From contig NZ_JYCN01000028.1 in the NCBI RefSeq assembly GCF_000876655.1, forward strand, positions 1-64,000: a stretch of 64,000 nt of DNA, in the 5' to 3' direction. The stretch's first letter is position 1, and every line of letters starts with the position of its first letter. Source of the DNA: Arthrobacter sp. SPG23. Its GTDB lineage: Bacteria; Actinomycetota; Actinomycetes; Actinomycetales; Micrococcaceae. The position numbers were made by a program, and so were the translations under genes. A model generated the notes under the pieces. That model saw nothing but the letters and a program-made list of their open reading frames with translations, made no database searches and was not told where the DNA came from. Below, piece after piece: positions 33,576 through 42,737 of this stretch.

Positions 33576-34220
33576 ATGAACCGAAAAATGAGGAAATTGT
33601 GCCTGCCCGCCGCCCTGTCGCTGGCGTTGCTATCGGGAGTTTCGGCCCCGGCGTTTGCGGGGTCCGACGGCGGGGGAAGCGCAGTGGGGCCGTGGCCCCC
33701 GGAGGACACGGACGGGAAGTACGTTTCCGTTCCCGACGCGTACTACGCGGACTACGAGTTCGAAGCCTGTGACACCACCATCAAGGTATCTGCCGGCGAC
33801 GAGCGCGAGGTGAAGTACAAGGGCGAGAAGAAGGACAACGGCACGCTGGTCATCAAGTACCGGGGCGACGCCACGATCGACCTGACCCGCGCCTCCGACG
33901 GCGCCACCATCGACGAGCTGGACGTCTCCGGGCCGTTCACGATGCGGCTTGCGGCGGACGGGCTGAGCGCCCACCTGTCCGGCCGGGGTCCAGCCCTGAT
34001 CTATGCCATGGGAGCTGCCGAGGAGAAGGCCTTTGAAGACGAGGGCCTGCCCAAGGCGTTCTACTTCACCGAAGGCCGGCTGTCCGGGAACGTGGTGTAC
34101 GCCTCCACCGACCAGAAGGAAGTAGTGTCCGGCGAGATCACGCACAACAGCATCCGGCACGCGAAGGACATCTGCAAGATGCTGGACCGCGCCAAGGATG
34201 ACGATCACGGGCACCGGTAA
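33576..34220 (+). CDS. Secreted hypothetical protein
   Basis: 214 aa from the ATG at 33576 (GGAG 9 nt ahead). Sec signal NRKMRKLCLPAALSLALLSG ending near PAFAGS. The mature domain is beta-rich: TTIKVSAGDEREVKYKGEKK, DNGTLVIKYRGDATIDLTRA and FTMRLAADGLSAHLSGRGPA. The C-terminus is charged and His-rich (DRAKDDDHGHR). No family recognised; two cysteines flank the domain (EACDTT, DICKM). Probably expressed from the promoter at 33402. Confidence 0.78.
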   Translation: MNRKMRKLCLPAALSLALLSGVSAPAFAGSDGGGSAVGPWPPEDTDGKYVSVPDAYYADYEFEACDTTIKVSAGDEREVKYKGEKKDNGTLVIKYRGDATIDLTRASDGATIDELDVSGPFTMRLAADGLSAHLSGRGPALIYAMGAAEEKAFEDEGLPKAFYFTEGRLSGNVVYASTDQKEVVSGEITHNSIRHAKDICKMLDRAKDDDHGHR

Positions 34221-34302
34221 CCGGACGGAAACCAGCCGGCCATCATGCGCTGTTTGCGGCGCGTGGTGGCCGGTTCCGTGAGTACGATCCGGGGGCAAAA
34301 AC

Positions 34303-34317
34303 GAGTAGCAAGTACTC
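34303..34317 (+). promoter_or_regulatory. Dyad motif RRGTRG-N4-TACTC, copy 5
   Basis: GAGTAGCAAGTACTC, the most symmetrical copy, followed by ATG. A further GAGTAC lies 23 bp to the left (34280). Located in the 327-bp gap upstream of menC. Confidence 0.45.
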
Positions 34318-34384
34318 ATGCGGCACCGAATCCGGGACCCTAGCATTCTATTAACGGCCGGGTTGCGGACCGGCCGGCCCCGCA

Positions 34385-34414
34385 GCATTTCCTGCGGTTT
34401 ACCGCAGGAAATGC
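34385..34414. repeat. Strong hairpin, REP-related
   Basis: Perfect 13-bp arms GCATTTCCTGCGG (34385-34397) and complement (34402-34414), 4-nt loop. Its core TTCCTGCGG/CCGCAGGAA is identical to that of the palindrome at 39692, so both may belong to one family. It may also terminate the upstream transcript. Confidence 0.6.
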
Positions 34415-34547
34415 AGGCCCGGGGCTCCTTGAGCTGGGCCGGCGGCGACGAGTCTCATAGACGTGAAGCTCGCCCCCAGTCGCCGTCGGCCCTACCAGGG
34501 GAGTGGCTGGCCGAATTACCGTCAGACGTGGCCGGTAGAGTGAAAAC

Positions 34548-35600
34548 ATGCCCGCCGACACACACCGCCAGCCCCAAAACCTCCCTCCGCAGGATCTCCC
34601 TTCGTTGGACGAGCTGGTGGCGTCAGCGCACGTGGTGAGCCTGCCCATGCGCGTGAAATTCCGGGGCATCACCCGGCGCGAGGCCCTGCTGCTGGACGGC
34701 CCGGCCGGCTGGGGCGAATTCTGCCCCTTCCCCGAATACGGGGACGCCGAGGCTTCCCGCTGGCTCGCCTCCGCTGTCGAGGCCGGCTGGCAGGGCTTCC
34801 CTCCAGCGCTGCGGTCAGTGATCCCCGTCAACGCCACCGTTCCCGCTGTTACCGCGGACCGTGTTCCGGAGATCCTGGCCCGTTTCGGCCGGGTGGACGC
34901 CGTCAAGGTCAAAGTGGCTGAACGCGGCCAGACGCTCGAGGACGACGCCGCCCGGGTTGCCGCTGTCCGCAGCGCCCTGCCGGACGCCGCCGTCAGGGTG
35001 GACGCGAACGGCGGCTGGGACGTGGCCGCCGCCGTTGAGGCACTGACCCGGCTGTCCGCCGTCGGACTTGAATACGCCGAACAGCCGGTCCCTGACATCG
35101 AGGGCCTGGCCGAAGTGCGCCGCCGGCTGCGGGCCGCCGGCATCCCGGTGCTGATCGCCGCGGACGAGAGCGTGCGCAAGGAGGAGGACCCCCTCCGCGT
35201 GGCGCGGGCAGGGGCGGCGGACCTGATCGTGGTGAAGGTGGCGCCGCTCGGGGGAGTGCGGCGCGCCCTGGAGATCGTGGCGCAGGCGGGCCTGCCGGCC
35301 GTCGTCAGTTCCGCGCTGGACACCTCGGTGGGGATCCGCGCCGGGCTGGCCCTGGCGGCGGCGCTCCCGGAGCTGCCCTATGCGTGCGGGCTGGGAACGG
35401 TGTCGCTGTTTGAACAGGACATCACGCTGGATCCGCTGGTGGCCGACGACGGCGCCATCCGCGTCCGCGACGTCACCGCCGACGCCGGGCTGCTTGAGCG
35501 CTACGCGGCAGCCGAGGACCGGCGGGACTGGTGGCTGGACCGGCTCCGCCGCGTCCACGCAGGACTCAGCCAAGGATTCCCGGAGGTCACTATCGGTTAA
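34548..35600 (+). CDS. menC: o-Succinylbenzoate synthase
   Basis: 350 aa. Enolase-superfamily barrel with the OSBS residues: DAVKVKVAE (catalytic Lys), VRVDANGGWDVA (metal Asp), LEYAEQPVP (metal Glu), LIAADESVRKEED (metal Asp) and LIVVKVAPLGGV (second catalytic Lys). It dehydrates SHCHC to o-succinylbenzoate, the fourth step of the menaquinone branch. It is separated by about 17 kb from menD and menF. A -10-like TAGAGT 11 nt before the ATG and the lack of a ribosome-binding site suggest a near-leaderless transcript. Confidence 0.95.
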   Translation: MPADTHRQPQNLPPQDLPSLDELVASAHVVSLPMRVKFRGITRREALLLDGPAGWGEFCPFPEYGDAEASRWLASAVEAGWQGFPPALRSVIPVNATVPAVTADRVPEILARFGRVDAVKVKVAERGQTLEDDAARVAAVRSALPDAAVRVDANGGWDVAAAVEALTRLSAVGLEYAEQPVPDIEGLAEVRRRLRAAGIPVLIAADESVRKEEDPLRVARAGAADLIVVKVAPLGGVRRALEIVAQAGLPAVVSSALDTSVGIRAGLALAAALPELPYACGLGTVSLFEQDITLDPLVADDGAIRVRDVTADAGLLERYAAAEDRRDWWLDRLRRVHAGLSQGFPEVTIG

Positions 35601-35685
35601 CCGGGAATTCATCTGGCTGACGGCTGCGTGTTGGAACTGGCTGGAAGGGTGGGCGGGACCGCATCACATCCCTTGGAAGGCCCCC

Positions 35686-37773
35686 ATGTCTGAAACGACC
35701 GGACGCAAGTTTGCCCTACTCCCCATGCTTGGCCACACCAAAGGCAAGCGCAGCCCCGTCACCTGCGCGCTGAAGTGCGACAACGCCTGCTCGGGCGACG
35801 TCTGCAACACCAGCTCCAACAGCTACTTCCGCGACATCGCCTCTGCCACGATGTCCCGCCGCGCCGCCCTGGGATTCGGCGCCGCCGGTGCGCTCGCCGT
35901 CGTACTCGGAAGTGCGGTGACGTCCGCCGGAACCGCAGTGGCCGACGGCGGCACCGGCCTGGCCGCCGCCGCAAAGGACGGCTTCGGCAAGTCCAAGCTG
36001 CAGTTCACCGCGATCCCGTCCATCGCGGCGGACGTGGACAAGCTGACCGTGCCCGCAGGGTTCACCTGGCAGCCGGTCATCCGCTGGGGCGACCCCATCT
36101 TCAACACCGCGCCGGACTTCGACCTCAACAAGCAGACGGCCGCCGCGCAGGAACAGCAGTTCGGCTACAACAACGACTACTCGGACATCCTGGAGATCCC
36201 CGGCAGCAAGGGCCGCCGCGCCGTGCTGTTCGCGAACCATGAGTACACCAACGAGAACATCATGTTCCCGGCCACCATGCCGGCAGCCGACGTCCGCGCA
36301 GTGGGCCAGGCTGCGCACGGCCTTACCGTGGTGGAACTGGAACGGAAGAACAAGAACAAGCCGTGGAGCTACGTCAAGGGCGCCGGACTGAACCGCCGCT
36401 ACCTGAACAGCACGGTCTACGAACTCACCGGGCCGGTGGCCGGATCCTCGCTGGTGAAGACCATCGACGACCCGTCCGGCCGCGCCATCAAGGGCACGCT
36501 GGGAAACTGCTCCGGCGGCACCACCCCCTGGGGGACCATCCTCTCCGGCGAAGAGAACTTCAACGGCTACTTTGTCTCGCCGGGCACATCGGCAGAGGAC
36601 AAGCGCTACGGCCTGACCTCGAAGGCCACCGCGCGCCAGTGGGAAATTGATGACAAGCGCTTCGACACCCGCAACAAGGGCTACGAGAACGAAGCCAACC
36701 GCTTCGGCTGGATCGTGGAAGTTGACCCGTTCGATCCCACCTCCACCCCCAAGAAGCACTCCGCCCTGGGCCGCTTCAAGCACGAGGGCGCCAACGTGAT
36801 CGTGGCCGAGTCCGGTCACGTGGTGGCCTACTCCGGCGACGACGAGCGCTTCGATTACCTGTACAAGTTCGTGTCCAAGGACAAGTACCGGGAGGGCGAC
36901 CGCAAGCACAACATGACCCTCCTCTCCGCAGGCGACCTCTACGTCGCCAAGTTCACCGGCAACTCACCGGCCGCCGAGATCACCGGCACCGGCGCAGTTC
37001 CGGCCGACGGCGCCTTCGACGGCACCGGCGAATGGCTGCCGCTGGTGGTGGGCGGCAAGTCCTGCGTCCCCGGCATGCCGTCCGTTGAAGAGGTCCTGGT
37101 GTACACCCGCCTGGCCGCGGACAAGGTGGGCCCCACCAAGATGGACCGCTGCGAGGATGTCCAGCCGAGCCTGCACACCGGCAAGGTCTACGTGGCCTGC
37201 ACCAACAACTCGGACCGCGGCAAGGCGGGCAAGGAAGGCGCCACCGAGATCAACCCGCGCAACGCCAACCGCGACGGCCACATCGTGGAAATCACCGAAT
37301 CCGGCGACCAGACCTCCACCACGTTCACCTGGAACCTACTGATGGTCTGCGGCGATCCGGCCCAGGGCGACGTCACCTACTTCTCCGGCTTCCCGGTGGA
37401 CCAGGTTTCGCCGATCTCCTGCCCGGACAACCTCGCCTTCGACGCCGTGGGCAACCTGTGGATCTCCACCGACGGCGCCCCCTCCGGCATCGGCCGCGCG
37501 GACGGTCTGTTCAAGGTCACGCTCGACGGCGCCGAGCGCGGCAAGGTGGAGCAGTTCCTGGCCGTGCCGCGCGACGCCGAGACCTGCGGACCGATCGTGC
37601 ACGACGACGAGCGCACCGTTTTCGTCTCCGTGCAGCACCCGGGCGAAGACGGCACGTTCGACGCGCCTAACTCGTACTTCCCGGACTACGTTGCGGCAGG
37701 CACGACGCCGGCGAGCGGCCAGGTCCGCGCCCCGCGCCCGTCCGTGGTCCAGGTCTTCCGCACGGACGCGTAG
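35686..37773 (+). CDS. PhoX-type alkaline phosphatase (DUF839), Tat-exported
   Basis: 695 aa. A 55-residue n-region containing four cysteines (TCALKCDNACSGDVCNTSSN) leads to a twin-arginine signal MSRRAALGFGAAGALAVVLG. The mature PhoX beta-propeller shows WGDPIF, FANHEYTNENIMFP, NCSGGTTPWGTILSGEENFN and FKHEGANVIVAESGHVVAYS. Such enzymes hydrolyse phosphate esters outside the cell using Ca and Fe. GGAAGG precedes the ATG at 35686. The long pre-Tat region with NTSxNxYFxDI appears to be a family trait in actinobacteria (from memory). Not obviously in an operon. Confidence 0.92.
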   Translation: MSETTGRKFALLPMLGHTKGKRSPVTCALKCDNACSGDVCNTSSNSYFRDIASATMSRRAALGFGAAGALAVVLGSAVTSAGTAVADGGTGLAAAAKDGFGKSKLQFTAIPSIAADVDKLTVPAGFTWQPVIRWGDPIFNTAPDFDLNKQTAAAQEQQFGYNNDYSDILEIPGSKGRRAVLFANHEYTNENIMFPATMPAADVRAVGQAAHGLTVVELERKNKNKPWSYVKGAGLNRRYLNSTVYELTGPVAGSSLVKTIDDPSGRAIKGTLGNCSGGTTPWGTILSGEENFNGYFVSPGTSAEDKRYGLTSKATARQWEIDDKRFDTRNKGYENEANRFGWIVEVDPFDPTSTPKKHSALGRFKHEGANVIVAESGHVVAYSGDDERFDYLYKFVSKDKYREGDRKHNMTLLSAGDLYVAKFTGNSPAAEITGTGAVPADGAFDGTGEWLPLVVGGKSCVPGMPSVEEVLVYTRLAADKVGPTKMDRCEDVQPSLHTGKVYVACTNNSDRGKAGKEGATEINPRNANRDGHIVEITESGDQTSTTFTWNLLMVCGDPAQGDVTYFSGFPVDQVSPISCPDNLAFDAVGNLWISTDGAPSGIGRADGLFKVTLDGAERGKVEQFLAVPRDAETCGPIVHDDERTVFVSVQHPGEDGTFDAPNSYFPDYVAAGTTPASGQVRAPRPSVVQVFRTDA

Positions 37774-37808
37774 TCACGGTTCCGCCTCCGCCTACATCCA
37801 GCCCGCCC

Positions 37809-37869
37809 GTTGCTCTATCACTTGTGGTCCTTTAGAAGCTGTTTTGGGGACCATAAGTGATAGCGCAAC
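37809..37869. repeat. REP-like palindrome, copy B
   Basis: Two 22-bp arms (37809-37830, starting GTTGCTCTATCACTTGTGG, and 37848-37869) match with two mismatches around a 17-nt loop. It lies between the PhoX stop and argS. Confidence 0.75.
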
Positions 37870-37919
37870 GCGGGTAGGTGAGAGGGTCGGAAGGGGCCGG
37901 GACTGATAATTTTGAGTTT

Positions 37920-39683
37920 GTGAATAATCCGGCCGAGATGGTTGTCCCCAGAGTCCAGGCAGCTATTGCCCATGCGTTCGGCGAAGAGTTCCGGGACACT
38001 GATCCAGTTGTCCGGCCGTCGCAGTTCGCCGACATCCAGATCAACGCCGCCATGGCCCTCGCCAAGAAGGTCGGGTTGCCGCCACGGGATGCTGCTGCCA
38101 GGATCGTCGAGGCACTGGAGCTCGACGGACTCTGCACCGGCGTCGAAATCTCCGGCCCTGGCTTCATCAACCTCACGTTCGACGGCACCTGGATCGAGGA
38201 GCTCCTCAACGCCCAGGCATCCCGGCCGCAAGGCGGGCCGGAGACGCAGGCCCAGCGCGTCGTCGTCGACTATTCCTCCCCAAACGTTGCGAAGGAAATG
38301 CACGTGGGGCACCTCCGCACCACCGTGGTGGGGGACAGTCTGGTCCGCGTCCTCGAGGCGCTGGGCCACACGGTGATCCGGCAGAACCACATCGGCGACT
38401 GGGGCACGCCGTTCGGCATGCTGATCGAGCACTGGCTGGAGATCGGCGAGGACTCGCCCGAGGCGGCCCTGCTGGTGGAGGACCCCAGCGCTTTTTACCA
38501 GGCGGCGCGGGCAAAGTTCGACGGCGACCCCGACTTCGCCACGCGCGCCCGCCTTCGCGTGGTGTCACTGCAGTCGGCCCACGAGGAGACGCTGGAAGTC
38601 TGGCAGCGGCTGGTGGACCACTCAAAGCTGTACTTCAATGCCATTTACGCCACGCTGGGAGTCAGCCTCGAGGACGACCACATCGCCGGCGAGAGCTCGT
38701 ACGATCCGCATTTGGCACAGCTGTGCCAGGAACTGGAGGAGCGCGGCCTGGCCCGCATCAGCGAGGGGGCGCTGTGCACGTTCCCGGCGGGCTTCAAAGG
38801 CAGGGACGGTGAACCGCTGCCGCTGATCATCCGCAAATCCGACGGCGGCTACGGGTACGCCACCACCGACCTTGCCACCATCCGGTACCGGGTCCACGAA
38901 CTCCATGCGGACCGCATCCTCTACGTGGTGGGTGCCCCGCAGAACGTGCACCTCCGGATGGTGATTGAAACCGCGCGCGAGGCCGGCTGGCTCCCGGACA
39001 CTGTGGAAGCCACCCATGTGCAGATCGGCAACGTGCTGGGCGAAGACGGCAAGATTTTGAAGTCCCGATCCGGCACTCCGGTGAAGCTCATGGCCCTGCT
39101 GGACGAGGCCGTGGACCGTGCCCGCGCGGTGGTGGAGTCAAGCCGCCCCGACCTCTCGCAGGAGGAACGCGCCGTCACCGCCCGGCAGGTGGGGATCGGG
39201 GCCGTCAAGTACGCCGACCTCGCCGTGGGGCACGACACCGAGTACGTCTTCGACTTCGACCGGATGCTGGCGCTCAGCGGCAACACGGGCCCGTATGTGC
39301 AGTACGCTGCCGCCCGGATCCGTTCCATCCTGCGGAAGGCGGAGGAGGCCGCGGCCGCGTCGGCGGAGCTTCGCGGGGTGGCGGGGGAGCCGACGGCGGA
39401 AGCCAGGATCGCCGTCGTCGAACCGGCCGAGCGGGCCCTGGCCCTTCATTTGCTGGAGTATGGCGCCACCCTGCGGCGGGTGGGGGACTTGCTGGAGCCG
39501 CACCGGCTGTGCTCCTACCTGTTCGAACTCTCGCAACTGTTCACCTCGTTCTACGACCAGTGCCCGGTGCTGAAGGCGGACGAGTCCGTCCGCCAGTCCA
39601 GGCTCGCCCTGTGCGGACTCGTCCTCCACAGGCTGTCCGAGGGGCTGGACCTGCTGGGCATCGAGACGCCGGAGAACATGTAG
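37920..39683 (+). CDS. argS: Arginyl-tRNA synthetase
   Basis: 587 aa from GTG 37920; ATG 37938 is an alternative. N-terminal Add-1-like domain (PSQFADIQINAAMALAKKVG, then GVEISGPGFINLTF). Class I HIGH motif as SSPNVAKEMHVGHLRTTVVG. The KMSKS-equivalent region reads GKILKSRSG. DALR anticodon domain at the end, with the closing HRLSEGLDLLGIETPENM. It charges tRNA-Arg. The N-terminal style (QFADIQ) resembles that of proteobacterial and eukaryotic enzymes more than the ArgS usually encoded beside lysA/hom in actinobacteria. This could therefore be a second, horizontally gained copy; untested. It is flanked on both sides by palindromic repeats. Confidence 0.95.
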   Translation: MNNPAEMVVPRVQAAIAHAFGEEFRDTDPVVRPSQFADIQINAAMALAKKVGLPPRDAAARIVEALELDGLCTGVEISGPGFINLTFDGTWIEELLNAQASRPQGGPETQAQRVVVDYSSPNVAKEMHVGHLRTTVVGDSLVRVLEALGHTVIRQNHIGDWGTPFGMLIEHWLEIGEDSPEAALLVEDPSAFYQAARAKFDGDPDFATRARLRVVSLQSAHEETLEVWQRLVDHSKLYFNAIYATLGVSLEDDHIAGESSYDPHLAQLCQELEERGLARISEGALCTFPAGFKGRDGEPLPLIIRKSDGGYGYATTDLATIRYRVHELHADRILYVVGAPQNVHLRMVIETAREAGWLPDTVEATHVQIGNVLGEDGKILKSRSGTPVKLMALLDEAVDRARAVVESSRPDLSQEERAVTARQVGIGAVKYADLAVGHDTEYVFDFDRMLALSGNTGPYVQYAAARIRSILRKAEEAAAASAELRGVAGEPTAEARIAVVEPAERALALHLLEYGATLRRVGDLLEPHRLCSYLFELSQLFTSFYDQCPVLKADESVRQSRLALCGLVLHRLSEGLDLLGIETPENM

Positions 39684-39691
39684 CGCCCGGC

Positions 39692-39735
39692 GCTCTCTCA
39701 CTTCCTGCGGCACTTGCCGCAGGAACTGAGAGAGC
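39692..39735. repeat. REP-like palindrome, copy C, likely shared terminator
   Basis: 19-bp arms GCTCTCTCACTTCCTGCGG (39692-39710) and 39717-39735 pair with one mismatch; loop CACTTG. A third half-copy (GTGAGAGAGGGC) follows at about 39758. It lies in the gap between convergent argS and the GH3 gene. Confidence 0.75.
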
Positions 39736-39743
39736 TTCCGGGA

Positions 39744-41657
39744 CTAAGCCGCGGGAGGTGAGAGAGGGCCCTGCGGAAAGCGCAGCCCGTGCCCGAACGC
39801 ATAGAGGGGGTCGGCGGTGTCGCCCGGGACGTCCGAGCGTGAAGCACGCACTGCGTCCATGGTGCGTGGAATCTCGAACGGGAGGCTGCCCTGGGGCTCG
39901 ATGCGTCCGAACAGGGCGTCGAGGAGCGCCGTGTCCGAGACGCCGAACGTGCCCATGAGGGCCGAAGCGAACCCGGCGAGAGGCGTCAGGATTGCTGGCC
40001 GGTCAAGCCGCACGTCGATGATCAGCGGAATCTTTTCGGCCAGGGTGCGGAGCCGGGAGACCAGTCCGGGCGGGAAGTCCAGGCTCCCCGCGTGGAAGTG
40101 CTGCTCCAGGAACAGGTCGTCGCGGTGGTCCCAGGGGGAGTGCAGCCGGATCACGGCAATGTCCGCCTCCTCCGGGTCCTGCACCACGGTCCCGAAACCG
40201 TCGAAACTCAGCGGGTCCATCCCCTCGACATAAACCGATGGCGAGCCGGTCAGCGGCAGGAGAGTACCGCCGTCGTGCGTTCCGTTGGCCAGCACCGTGA
40301 CGGACCGGGACTGGGCGCGATGTCCTTCACTCCGGAACTCGGCGTTGCCCACGGTTTCGGCCGCGGCGTCCTCGTCCACGAAGGGGTTGTCGAACAGCCC
40401 GAGCTGGAACTTGACCAGAAGCAAGCGGCGCGCGGATTCGTCCAGGCGCTCCTCGCTCACCAGCCCGTCGCGGACCAGGCCGATGAGCAGCTCGGTGCAT
40501 TCCTCGCCGCCGAACTGGTCCACCCCGGCGTTGAGGATCTTCAGCATCCGCTCGGGAGCCGTGAGTTCTTCGACGCCCCAGGCCCGCGCCGGCAGCACCT
40601 GGTCGCCCACGATGTTGTCGTTGACCAGTTCCCAGTCGCTGAGGACCACGCCGTCGTAGCCGAGCTTGTCCCTGAGCAGACCGGTGATGATCTGCTTGTT
40701 GTAGCCGAATCCGACTTCCTCGACCGGTTCGCCGTCGAGTTCGACGCCCACCGGCATGCCGTAGTAGGGCATGATGGCGCTGGTCTTCTCCGCGATCGCC
40801 GCGCGGAACGGGGCCAGGTGCTCGTCGAAGCGGCCGCCGGGGTAGACCTGTTCCCTGCCGTAGGGGAAGTGGGCGTCTTCGCCGTCGCGCTGCGGACCGC
40901 CGCCGGGGAAGTGCTTGGTGGTGCAGGCAACGCTGTCCGGCCCCAGCTCGTCACCCTGGAACCCCTGGAGGTATTCGACGACGTACTTCGAGCTGAGTTC
41001 CGAGTCCTGTCCGAAGGTTCCCGCCTGCCGGCACCACCGGGGCTCGGTGGCGAGGTCGACCGTGGGATGCAGGGCGGCACGGATGCCGACGGCGGTGTAC
41101 TCCTTGCGGGCGATCTCGGCAAAACGGCGGATCAGGTCGGCGCTGCCCACCGCGGCGAGGCCGATCGGCTCGGGCCACTGCGAAAAGTGGGCCGCGGTGA
41201 ACGAGACACCGGAATTTTCGATGAATGCGTGGCGCGGGTCCGTGGAGATCGTCACCGGGATTCCGTGCGGTGCCTGCTCGGCAAGCGACTGAAGGGCGTT
41301 GCTCCAGCGGGCGGCCTCACGGGCGGTGCCCAGGGCGTGGATGTTGAAGTGGTTCATGAACTTGCCCAGGATCACGGTGCTGGTGGGGGACTTGCTGATG
41401 TTGCCCGGTGTCTCAAGGAGGGAGCCCTCCGGTCCGGTCTCAATAACCGTGTGGAACATCAGCCCCGCTTTTTCCTCGAGGCTGAGGCGCGCCACCAGGT
41501 CGGCGGCGCGCTCGTGCGGGCTGAGGTCCGGGTTTTCGAAGGGATCCATGATCCCGTTGCCGTTGAGGTCCCGGTATTCCGTGCCGTCGGCGGTTATGGA
41601 CGTTCCGGGGCGGGCGGTGCGTCCGGGGCGGGAACTGGTCTGGGTCTGTGAAGTCAT
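39744..41657 (-). CDS. Glycoside hydrolase family 3 enzyme (beta-glucosidase/xylosidase-like)
   Basis: 637 aa, cytoplasmic (no signal). The family 3 N-domain shows KHFPGGGPQRDGEDAHFPYG and the nucleophile D341 in YDGVVLSDWELVND. The C-domain is shorter than in full-length BglX (LPLTGSPSVYVEGMD, ending near DPLYAFGHGL). It hydrolyses terminal beta-linked sugars of the oligosaccharides brought in by the adjacent transporter. Last gene of the minus-strand unit sbp-permease-permease-GH3, 59 bp after the second permease. GAGAG before the ATG. Specificity cannot be fixed from sequence alone. Confidence 0.9.
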   Translation of the reverse strand: MTSQTQTSSRPGRTARPGTSITADGTEYRDLNGNGIMDPFENPDLSPHERAADLVARLSLEEKAGLMFHTVIETGPEGSLLETPGNISKSPTSTVILGKFMNHFNIHALGTAREAARWSNALQSLAEQAPHGIPVTISTDPRHAFIENSGVSFTAAHFSQWPEPIGLAAVGSADLIRRFAEIARKEYTAVGIRAALHPTVDLATEPRWCRQAGTFGQDSELSSKYVVEYLQGFQGDELGPDSVACTTKHFPGGGPQRDGEDAHFPYGREQVYPGGRFDEHLAPFRAAIAEKTSAIMPYYGMPVGVELDGEPVEEVGFGYNKQIITGLLRDKLGYDGVVLSDWELVNDNIVGDQVLPARAWGVEELTAPERMLKILNAGVDQFGGEECTELLIGLVRDGLVSEERLDESARRLLLVKFQLGLFDNPFVDEDAAAETVGNAEFRSEGHRAQSRSVTVLANGTHDGGTLLPLTGSPSVYVEGMDPLSFDGFGTVVQDPEEADIAVIRLHSPWDHRDDLFLEQHFHAGSLDFPPGLVSRLRTLAEKIPLIIDVRLDRPAILTPLAGFASALMGTFGVSDTALLDALFGRIEPQGSLPFEIPRTMDAVRASRSDVPGDTADPLYAFGHGLRFPQGPLSPPAA

Positions 41658-41716
41658 GGGTGCTCTCTTGCGTCAGGTAGTGGCTGGAAGGCATGGAAGG
41701 CTGCGGGCCGGCGGGC

Positions 41717-42727
41717 CTATTTGATACCGGTGGCTGCGACGCCTTGGATGAAGTACCGCTGGAGGGCGACGAACAGCAGGAGGATGGGCGTGATGATGAG
41801 CACCGATCCGGCCAGGAGCAGCCCGTAGTCGGTGGCATTCTGGCCGGTGGAGTAGAGGGACAGTGCCACGGGCAGGGTGTACATGTCCTCGCTCTGGGCC
41901 ACCACCAGCGGCCACAGGAAGTTGTTCCAGGAACCGAGGAACGTCAGGATGCCAAGGGTGGCAAGCGGCGGCCCGCACAACGGCATGACGATCCGCAGGA
42001 AGGTGCGCAGTTCACCGGCACCGTCGATGCGGGCCGCTTCGATCAGGGAGTCCGGGATGCCCATGATGAACTGGCGCATCAGGAACACGCCCATCGGTGC
42101 CGCAAGGAACGGCAGGATCAACGCCGGATACGTGCTGACCAGGCCAAGCTTGCTGACCATCACGAACAGCGGAACGAACGTCACCACGCCCGGGACCATG
42201 AGCATGACCATGACCAGCAGGAACAGGAAGCGTTTGCCAGGGAAATCCATCTTGGCCAGCGCGTAGCCCACCATGGAGCAAAACAGCAGGTTTCCGAGGA
42301 CCGTGAACACAGCAACCACAACACTGTTGAGGAAGAACGTGCCAATGTGCAGCTCGTTGAACCAGACCAGGAAGTTGTCCAGGGTCGGCTGCTCCGGCCA
42401 CCACGTGATGGGACGGCGTAGAAGTTCGCCCTGGGTCTTGAACGCGCCAAGAAACATCCAGGCAAATGGCAGGAGCGTCGCGGCAACTCCGGCCACGAGG
42501 GCGGCGTACGTGAGCGTGCGCCGCGCCGGCGCGCGCCGGCCGGACCGCCGTCGTACGTTTCTGTCCTTGGGTGGCTTGACGGCGGCGGCCGCTGGAACCG
42601 GGGCTGTTCCGCGCACGACGGCGGCAGTTACGTTTCCGGGGGACCCTGCGGCGGGTGCCGCAACAGTTGGCTCCGGCGGAGCCGGTGCAGCGGGTGCAGG
42701 GAGCGGGGAAGTTTCAGGGATCGTCAT
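41717..42727 (-). CDS. Carbohydrate ABC transporter permease (MalG type)
   Basis: About 336 aa from the ATG at 42727. A Pro/Ala-rich N-terminus of some 55 residues precedes six membrane helices. The EAA loop reads IPDSLIEAARIDGAGELRTF, followed by RIVMPLCGPPL. The C-terminus FIQGVAATGIK is the conserved MalG ending that contacts the ATPase. Gap to the upstream permease 10 bp. Confidence 0.92.
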   Translation of the reverse strand: MTIPETSPLPAPAAPAPPEPTVAAPAAGSPGNVTAAVVRGTAPVPAAAAVKPPKDRNVRRRSGRRAPARRTLTYAALVAGVAATLLPFAWMFLGAFKTQGELLRRPITWWPEQPTLDNFLVWFNELHIGTFFLNSVVVAVFTVLGNLLFCSMVGYALAKMDFPGKRFLFLLVMVMLMVPGVVTFVPLFVMVSKLGLVSTYPALILPFLAAPMGVFLMRQFIMGIPDSLIEAARIDGAGELRTFLRIVMPLCGPPLATLGILTFLGSWNNFLWPLVVAQSEDMYTLPVALSLYSTGQNATDYGLLLAGSVLIITPILLLFVALQRYFIQGVAATGIK

Positions 42728-42737
42728 GGGGCGGGCC

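Noticed and set aside
40092..41651. 519-codon plus-strand frame over the GH3 gene
   Set aside because: Shadow; the minus frame carries the GH3 catalytic motifs.
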